A DNA stretch of 11,363 nt, from NCBI GenBank assembly GCA_964354485.1, contig CAYGZY010000224.1, positions 1 through 11,363 of the forward strand, written 5' to 3'. The position numbers and the translations under genes were made by a program. The notes beneath the pieces were generated by a model, which ran no database searches, was not told the origin of the DNA, and saw nothing but the letters and a program-made list of their open reading frames with translations. The DNA comes from CAYGXH01 sp964354485 (GTDB lineage Bacteria; Bacteroidota; Ignavibacteria; UBA10030; SZUA-254). Below, piece by piece: positions 7,788 through 11,363 of the stretch. Each line of letters opens with the position of its first letter. The first letter of the stretch is position 1.

Positions 7788-7941
7788 GCAGGGGGCGATG
7801 AGAAATGAGGTGTGATCAAGGAGCTATGAGCTTAGTGCGGAGAGCAGTGAAAAGTGAGTTGCAGTGTACGGTCGAAAGACTAATCACCACTCACAAATAA
7901 CAAAGTACAAGGTACAAAGAACAAAGTACACATATTGACAA
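7788..7941. repeat. Second low-complexity intergenic repeat tract, between the two permease genes
   Basis: These 154 bases contain no gene. They repeat the pattern of 6706-6881: first a purine-rich part with GAGCTTAG and GGAGAGCAG, then AC-rich words (CACAAATAACAAAGTACAAG, then ACAAAGAACAAAGTACA). It ends in TGACAAATGACTAACTCC (7936-7953), which matches 6876-6893 at 15 of 18 positions and runs into the coding region. A spacer of this length inside a permease gene pair is unusual, because such genes usually overlap or nearly touch. Confidence 0.7.
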
Positions 7942-8778
7942 ATGACTAACTCCAAAAATACAATTCTCCGAATTTTAACTCACTTGATTCTTATAATTTT
8001 TGCGATCATCGCAGTATATCCGGTGCTTCAGGTCGTTACTATTTCGCTGCGTCCTTCGGATAAACTGCTTTCAACATCGCTTGAAATTATACCGGATAAT
8101 GCGACACTGAAATCGTATCTGGCGCTCTTCACCGATCAGCCGTTTCTCCTATGGCTCCGGAACAGCACATTCATCGCATTCACCGTGACACTCACAGGAG
8201 TTGTTCTTGCATCGATGGCAGGATATGTTTTTTCGCGATTCACCTTCATCGGGAAGAAAATCGGTTTACTGAGCCTTCTCGTCACGCAGATGTTCCCCGC
8301 AACGATGCTCCTCCTGCCGCTCTACCTGATGCTTATCTACCTTGGTCTTATCAATACCTACCTAGGGATCATCATTACTTACGCCGCGACAGCATTGCCG
8401 TTCTGCATTTGGACGATGAAGGGATATTATGATACTATTCCGACGAGTCTGGAGGAAGCGGCAAGAATTGACGGCTGTAATCAGTTCCAGGCATTTTATA
8501 AGGTAATTGTACCACTCGCTGCACCCGCACTGGTCATAACCGGATTATTTTCCTTCATGACCGCATGGTCTGAATATATTGTTGCGGCACAGATCCTACA
8601 GGATACTGCTCTCTGGACACTACCGCTGGGTTTAAAATCGTTTGAGGCAAATATGTCGACTGAATGGGGTCTCTACGGCGCCGCATCGATTATTGTGATG
8701 ATACCCGTTGTAGTACTTTTCCTCCTTTCAAGCAGGTGGCTGGTCTCCGGTCTGACGCTCGGCAGTGTCAAGGGGTGA
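7942..8778 (+). CDS. Sugar ABC transporter permease, MalG/UgpE type
   Basis: A 278-residue permease, the partner of the preceding one. Its membrane segments lie at roughly 11-33, 74-97, 108-133, 138-158, 195-217 and 245-263. The EAA loop reads EEAARIDGCNQFQAFYKVIV (171-190, with Gly178), and the C-terminal LVSGLTLGSVKG is typical of this subunit. The start at 7942 is well fixed: an in-frame TGA lies two codons upstream (7936-7938), and the next internal Met is near residue 117, past the first membrane segments. No Shine-Dalgarno is visible, and the start codon sits inside a repeated intergenic word. A gap of only 21 nt to the next GH13 gene suggests joint transcription. No ATP-binding subunit is encoded in the window. 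Confidence 0.93.
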   Translation: MTNSKNTILRILTHLILIIFAIIAVYPVLQVVTISLRPSDKLLSTSLEIIPDNATLKSYLALFTDQPFLLWLRNSTFIAFTVTLTGVVLASMAGYVFSRFTFIGKKIGLLSLLVTQMFPATMLLLPLYLMLIYLGLINTYLGIIITYAATALPFCIWTMKGYYDTIPTSLEEAARIDGCNQFQAFYKVIVPLAAPALVITGLFSFMTAWSEYIVAAQILQDTALWTLPLGLKSFEANMSTEWGLYGAASIIVMIPVVVLFLLSSRWLVSGLTLGSVKG

Positions 8779-8799
8779 TCCAAACAAATAAGGAATTCC

Positions 8800-10740
8800 A
8801 TGAGTAAACGATCAGCATTAATTACCCAGATCGATAAAGTACGCGATAATCTAAAAATATTCCGCGGTGGATCAAGGATGTACCATATCCCCGATGTATG
8901 GCTGCCCGGTAATTTTCATGTTTCACATCCTAAGACGATTGCTGTAAATCCGGCAGAGTTTTTTACAGATGCCCTTGAATATTTTCGGAAACGTGAAAGC
9001 ATTCCTCCACAACAACATAAGGATGGGACATGGTCGTCACATGCCGTAATTTACAATCTCTTTGTACGAACGACCTGCACTTTTGATCATGATCGGAATG
9101 GATCCATCGATCTTCCTCTCAATAAGGAAGGTTGGAGGGAAACCGGCACGTTCATGAAAGCCATAGCGCTTTTACCATATATGCGGTCACTCGGCGCGAA
9201 CACCATTCACCTCCTTCCCATTACATCAATCGGATCGGATGGGAATAAAGGGACGCTCGGCTCGCCGTACGCAATTAAGAATCCGTACCATCTCGATGAT
9301 AAATTACACGAACCGAACTGTGGTCTTACAGCCGAAGAAGAATTCCGGCTCTTCGTCCGGGCTGCTCACCATGTAGGTATGCGGGTCGTGGTGGAATTTG
9401 TATTTCGAACCGCCTCGAAGGATGCCGACTGGATCACGGAACATCCGGAGTGGTTCTACTGGATTAAAGAGAAGATACGTGACCGATCAGCGGATGCTCA
9501 CGATGAAACTTCGTACGGCAATCCAATTTTCACAAAAGAAGAATTGCATAAAATCCTAACCGACGTTGAAAATGTGAAATTCAGCGAGCTTACTCCGCCC
9601 CATGCAGTGTATCGAGCGATGTTCACCGAACCACCCGGGCGCGGTGCAATCACTATAGAGAATGGTCGCTGTATCGGTAAACTCAAAGACGGAACTCGTG
9701 TACGGATACCCGGCGCTTTTGCCGACTGGCCGCCCGACGATGCTCAACCGCCATGGGGTGACGTGACGTACCTGCGGATGTATACGCATCCGGATTTTAA
9801 TTACATCGCGTACAATACAATCAGGATGTACGATTCCAGACTCGCACAGCCGCAGAACATCACGAAAGATCTATGGGATAAAATTATCGACATCATTCCG
9901 TACTACCAGCAATCGTTCGGCATCGACGGCGTGATGATCGATATGGGTCACGCACTGCCAAAGGAATTAAAATCAGAAATGATTAAGCACGCCCGATCCC
10001 TCGATCCCGATTTTGCATTCTGGGATGAAAATTTTTCCGTGGATGAAAAGAGCATAAAAGAGGGATATAATGCAGTCATTGGGTATCAATGGAGCGATCA
10101 GCATCACCCCAGGAAATTTCAAAATCTTTTAAAACGATTCACCGGCGAGGGATTTCCATTACCGTTCTTCGCAACACCGGAAAGTCATAATACGCCGAGA
10201 GCTGCGGCGCGAGACGGGGGAGTGCTATATTCGAAATACGCATGGGCGGTGGGCAGTTTTATTCCGGCAATTCCGTTTATCCACTCAGGCTTTGAAATTG
10301 GAGAAACTATGCCGATTAACACAGGCCTCGACTTTTCACGCGCCGAGTTGCAGAAATATCCGTCGGAAAATCTCCCTCTCTTCAGTCAGTACGCTTACAA
10401 TTGGCTCAGAAAAAATCAACTTCGAGACTGGATCGCCGCAATTGGTGCAATCCGGCAGAAATATGAAAAACTTATCACTAATATATCCCGCGAATCATTC
10501 CGGTGGATAGAGACCGGCAACGATGATGTGATCTGCTTCATACGTCAGTCTGGGAAACGAGAACGGCTCATCATAATTGCAAACTCAAACATGCATCAGA
10601 TAAAGAAATATTCCATCCATACCGAGGGGATCGGTCATATAAAGGATCTTATCTCTGATACTAAAATCATAGTGAGGGACGGTACGCTTTCAGGTTCACT
10701 CACGGCCGGACAGGTTCTGGTGTGTGCCGGGGAGGAATAA
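8800..10740 (+). CDS. Cytoplasmic GH13 enzyme resembling maltosyltransferase
   Basis: A 646-residue amylase-superfamily protein without a signal peptide, so probably cytoplasmic. Its length, N-terminal extension (about 1-80) and the motif VVVEFVFRTASKDADW (196-211) recall the Thermotoga maltosyltransferase type, which moves maltosyl units between maltodextrins; this is family memory and not a computed match. GH13 landmarks are altered. Region I has EFVFRT (199-204) instead of DxxxNH. Region II is GVMID with likely nucleophile Asp381, and region III is FWDE with likely acid/base Glu410. Region IV is ESHNTPR (461-467), with Asn464 where Asp is usual. An insertion (about 225-330) lies inside the barrel. 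AAGGA, a few bases before the ATG, supports the start. Placed after the importer genes, it probably processes imported maltodextrins; an alpha-amylase or another transferase are alternatives. Confidence 0.82.
   Translation: MSKRSALITQIDKVRDNLKIFRGGSRMYHIPDVWLPGNFHVSHPKTIAVNPAEFFTDALEYFRKRESIPPQQHKDGTWSSHAVIYNLFVRTTCTFDHDRNGSIDLPLNKEGWRETGTFMKAIALLPYMRSLGANTIHLLPITSIGSDGNKGTLGSPYAIKNPYHLDDKLHEPNCGLTAEEEFRLFVRAAHHVGMRVVVEFVFRTASKDADWITEHPEWFYWIKEKIRDRSADAHDETSYGNPIFTKEELHKILTDVENVKFSELTPPHAVYRAMFTEPPGRGAITIENGRCIGKLKDGTRVRIPGAFADWPPDDAQPPWGDVTYLRMYTHPDFNYIAYNTIRMYDSRLAQPQNITKDLWDKIIDIIPYYQQSFGIDGVMIDMGHALPKELKSEMIKHARSLDPDFAFWDENFSVDEKSIKEGYNAVIGYQWSDQHHPRKFQNLLKRFTGEGFPLPFFATPESHNTPRAAARDGGVLYSKYAWAVGSFIPAIPFIHSGFEIGETMPINTGLDFSRAELQKYPSENLPLFSQYAYNWLRKNQLRDWIAAIGAIRQKYEKLITNISRESFRWIETGNDDVICFIRQSGKRERLIIIANSNMHQIKKYSIHTEGIGHIKDLISDTKIIVRDGTLSGSLTAGQVLVCAGEE
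10729..10736 (+). promoter_or_regulatory. Strong ribosome binding site for the SRAP gene, inside the upstream coding region
   Basis: GGGGAGGA lies 7 nt before the ATG at 10744 and overlaps the last codons of the maltosyltransferase-like gene, which stops at 10740. It fixes the start of the SRAP gene and suggests co-translation of the two genes. Confidence 0.8.
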
Positions 10741-10743
10741 TGT

Positions 10744-11363
10744 ATGTGTGGACGTTTTACAATCACAACAGACAGGATAGAAGGCATTCTTACGCGCTTT
10801 AAGGCCGCAGTCGCACCGGGTTTTGAAGGATACCAGCCGAGGTACAACGCCGCACCCGGGCAGATGCTCCCTGCAATTGTCGCCAAGGATGACGGTCAGC
10901 GGTATCTGATGAATACGTTTTGGGGATTTATCCCGCCATGGAGTGAAAAGGAGGGTGGAAGGACATCCTACCAAATCAATGTGCGCGATGATACGATCAT
11001 GAAAAACAATTTTTTCCGCGATCGACTTCTTAATAACAGGTGTATCTTTCCTGCTGATGGATTCTACGAATGGAAGAAACCGGAAGGATTTGTTACGTCG
11101 AATAAAATAAAAAGAATGCCGAGGGGACTGCAAAAAACTCCGTACTATATCAAACTTAAAAACGGTGAACTTTTTGCACTGGCCGGATTATGGAGATCAG
11201 TGAAGGTCGAAGATAAGGTAATAACAACTACCGCGATTATAACCACAAAGCCGAACGGACTTGTTTCTACCATTCACGATCGAATGCCGGTTATTCTCAG
11301 CGACGAGGAGCTTAATCTCTGGCTGAAACCGGATCTGCGTGAATTTTCTGTTCTGCACCGTCT
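10744..11363 (+). CDS. yedK: SRAP-domain protein (YedK/HMCES family), 3' truncated by the window end
   Basis: The frame opens at ATG 10744 and is still open at the window end, with 206 codons visible. It begins MCGRFTI: after Met removal, Cys2 would be the N-terminal residue that forms the stable thiazolidine crosslink with abasic sites in single-stranded DNA. The other conserved SRAP positions are present: Asn35 in PRYNAAPGQ, the WGFIPPW segment (60-66), Glu109 in FPADGFYEW, and His178 in the IHDRMPVIL motif (177-185). INVRDDT (78-84) varies slightly from the usual INARAET. A basic insertion (about 114-131) lengthens the loop after Glu109. It is probably near its C-terminus. The strong ribosome site and a 3-nt gap to the previous stop place it in the same transcript, although its DNA-protection role has no obvious link to sugar metabolism. 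Confidence 0.93.
   Translation, partial: MCGRFTITTDRIEGILTRFKAAVAPGFEGYQPRYNAAPGQMLPAIVAKDDGQRYLMNTFWGFIPPWSEKEGGRTSYQINVRDDTIMKNNFFRDRLLNNRCIFPADGFYEWKKPEGFVTSNKIKRMPRGLQKTPYYIKLKNGELFALAGLWRSVKVEDKVITTTAIITTKPNGLVSTIHDRMPVILSDEELNLWLKPDLREFSVLHR

Noticed and set aside
6706..7941. CRISPR array
   Set aside because: The repeated words are short, imperfect and irregularly spaced, with no constant repeat and spacer lengths and no cas genes nearby.
10696..11133. Minus-strand gene of 145 codons
   Set aside because: It lies opposite the clear SRAP gene, has no recognisable domain and is best explained as an antisense shadow.

Overview
The window most likely comes from a Gram-negative bacterium of the Fibrobacteres-Chlorobi-Bacteroidetes (FCB) side of the tree, and I would guess Ignavibacteria or a neighbouring candidate phylum. 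The main reason is two C-terminal type IX secretion sorting domains, one with the typical NYPNPFNP start, together with lipoproteins and moderate GC content. I cannot name a species from the sequence.

All convincing genes lie on the + strand. Positions 1-219 are the tail of an exported protein, closed by a rho-independent terminator (234-277). Positions 304-4790 hold two overlapping glycoside hydrolase family 13 (GH13) genes. The first is a lipoprotein resembling neopullulanase or cyclomaltodextrinase. The second is a large secreted amylase with a CBM48-like domain, Ig/PKD-like domains and a sorting domain. Positions 4797-5433 hold a REP-type palindrome and a dead RAYT (Y1/IS200-like) transposase with two in-frame stops. 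Positions 5482-8778 encode a sugar ABC importer: a lipoprotein binding protein and two permeases. The three importer genes are separated by unusual AC-rich low-complexity repeats instead of being tightly packed. Positions 8800-10740 encode a cytoplasmic GH13 protein resembling maltosyltransferase. Positions 10744 to the end carry a truncated SRAP-domain (YedK/HMCES) DNA-protection gene, tightly coupled to the gene before it.

Together this reads as an alpha-glucan utilisation locus. Starch-like polymer would be cut outside by the secreted amylase and trimmed by the lipoprotein hydrolase. The maltodextrins would be captured and imported by the binding protein and permeases, then remodelled in the cytoplasm by the maltosyltransferase-like enzyme. 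No importer ATPase, SusC/D-type outer membrane porin or regulator is visible here.

The most unusual points are the repeat words that supply the start codon of the second permease, an 11-bp stem enclosing the ribosome binding site and TTG start of the binding protein, and substituted GH13 active-site positions in two of the three amylase-family enzymes. I did not find a clearly novel multi-gene system.
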